Source of the DNA: an uncultured Collinsella sp.
GTDB lineage: Bacteria; Actinomycetota; Coriobacteriia; Coriobacteriales; Coriobacteriaceae
Direction: 5' to 3'
DNA: 5,279 nt
NCBI GenBank assembly: GCA_905204635.1
Contig: CAJLAN010000131.1
Location: 1 to 5,279, forward strand
Shown: positions 4,949 through 5,279 of the stretch, piece after piece
Position numbering within the stretch: position 1 is the stretch's first letter
Layout: every line of letters begins with the position of its first letter
Position numbers and translations under genes: made by a program
Notes under the pieces: model-generated
Told to the model about the DNA's origin: nothing
Seen by the model: only the letters and a program-made list of their open reading frames with translations
Database searches by the model: none

Positions 4949-5279
4949 CTAGTCCACCGTCACCAGGCTAAAGAGCTCCACATCGTCATTAGACGGCGTG
5001 AGCTTCTCGCGCGGGTTGAGAAACGCAAGCTCAAGGATACAACCATAACCGACAAGCTTTGCGCCCATATCTCGCACCAGTTTACCTGTTGCCTCGACGG
5101 TTCCGCCCGTCGCGACCAAGTCATCCAGAATCAACACGGTATCTTTAGAGCTGATAGCGTCGGCATGGATCTCAATTGAATCGTTGCCGTACTCGAGCTC
5201 GTAGCTCTGGCTCACGGTCTCGCGCGGTAGCTTGCCCGGTTTACGTGCGGGAACAAAGCCGGCGCCAAGGGCTACAGCC
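4949..5279 (-). CDS. apt: Adenine phosphoribosyltransferase, C-terminal part
   Basis: Partial gene, cut by the right edge. 109 codons plus the TAG stop are visible, with about 60-70 N-terminal residues missing for a usual length near 175. The enzyme joins adenine to PRPP to form AMP and pyrophosphate in cytoplasmic purine salvage. The visible part starts at [20 protein letters not shown], the conserved APT segment, followed by [18 protein letters not shown]. The PRPP-binding loop [13 protein letters not shown] follows, with its adjacent Asp pair and TGGT turn. The ending [14 protein letters not shown] is also typical of Apt. A GTG at 5215 could be mistaken for a start, but the conserved [16 protein letters not shown] lies upstream of it in the same frame, so it is an internal Val. 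The stop lies 32 bp before the NlpC/P60 start with no hairpin between, so readthrough into that gene is plausible. A xanthine or other PRTase is unlikely given the KPGKLPRE signature. Confidence 0.95.
   Translation of the reverse strand, partial: AVALGAGFVPARKPGKLPRETVSQSYELEYGNDSIEIHADAISSKDTVLILDDLVATGGTVEATGKLVRDMGAKLVGYGCILELAFLNPREKLTPSNDDVELFSLVTVD

Noticed and set aside
4949..5215. Complete short apt starting at GTG 5215
   Set aside because: The conserved [16 protein letters not shown] segment continues in the same frame upstream to the window edge, so the GTG is internal and the gene is cut, not short.

Overview
The window is an ordinary chromosomal stretch from a moderately GC-rich bacterium. 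The gene families and their sequence style suggest Coriobacteriia (Actinomycetota), most likely a Collinsella-like gut anaerobe. That placement rests on recalled resemblance of the proteins, not on a search. I see no rRNA, tRNA, CRISPR array, insertion sequence, prophage gene or toxin-antitoxin pair.

Layout, left to right: (1) on the minus strand, the first 287 codons of an MGDG-synthase/UgtP-type glycolipid glycosyltransferase, cut by the left edge; (2) a 117-bp divergent intergenic region; (3) on the plus strand, a thioredoxin reductase (trxB) followed by a hairpin terminator; (4) on the plus strand, a DUF1836 protein with a MerR-like DNA-binding domain; (5) a bidirectional terminator with a 16-bp stem, shared with the convergent next gene; (6) on the minus strand, a DegV-family protein whose C-terminal motif differs from the usual one; (7) a 165-bp intergenic region with three separate inverted repeats: a canonical terminator, a perfect 16-bp-arm palindrome, and an 8-bp-arm palindrome overlapping a consensus -10 box; (8) on the minus strand, a secreted coiled-coil NlpC/P60 peptidoglycan hydrolase of the PcsB/CwlO/RipC type; (9) on the minus strand, the C-terminal 109 residues of adenine phosphoribosyltransferase (apt), cut by the right edge.

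The genes do not form one pathway. They cover envelope lipid synthesis, thiol redox balance, probable transcriptional regulation, probable fatty-acid binding (DegV), cell-wall cleavage and purine salvage. Only apt and the NlpC/P60 gene look like a possible operon: same strand, 32-bp gap, no terminator between them. The other genes are separated by terminators or face opposite ways.

I found no convincing new multi-gene system. The most interesting signals are non-coding, namely the two palindromes in front of the DegV gene. The divergent DegV C-terminus and the likely FtsEX-type hydrolase come next.
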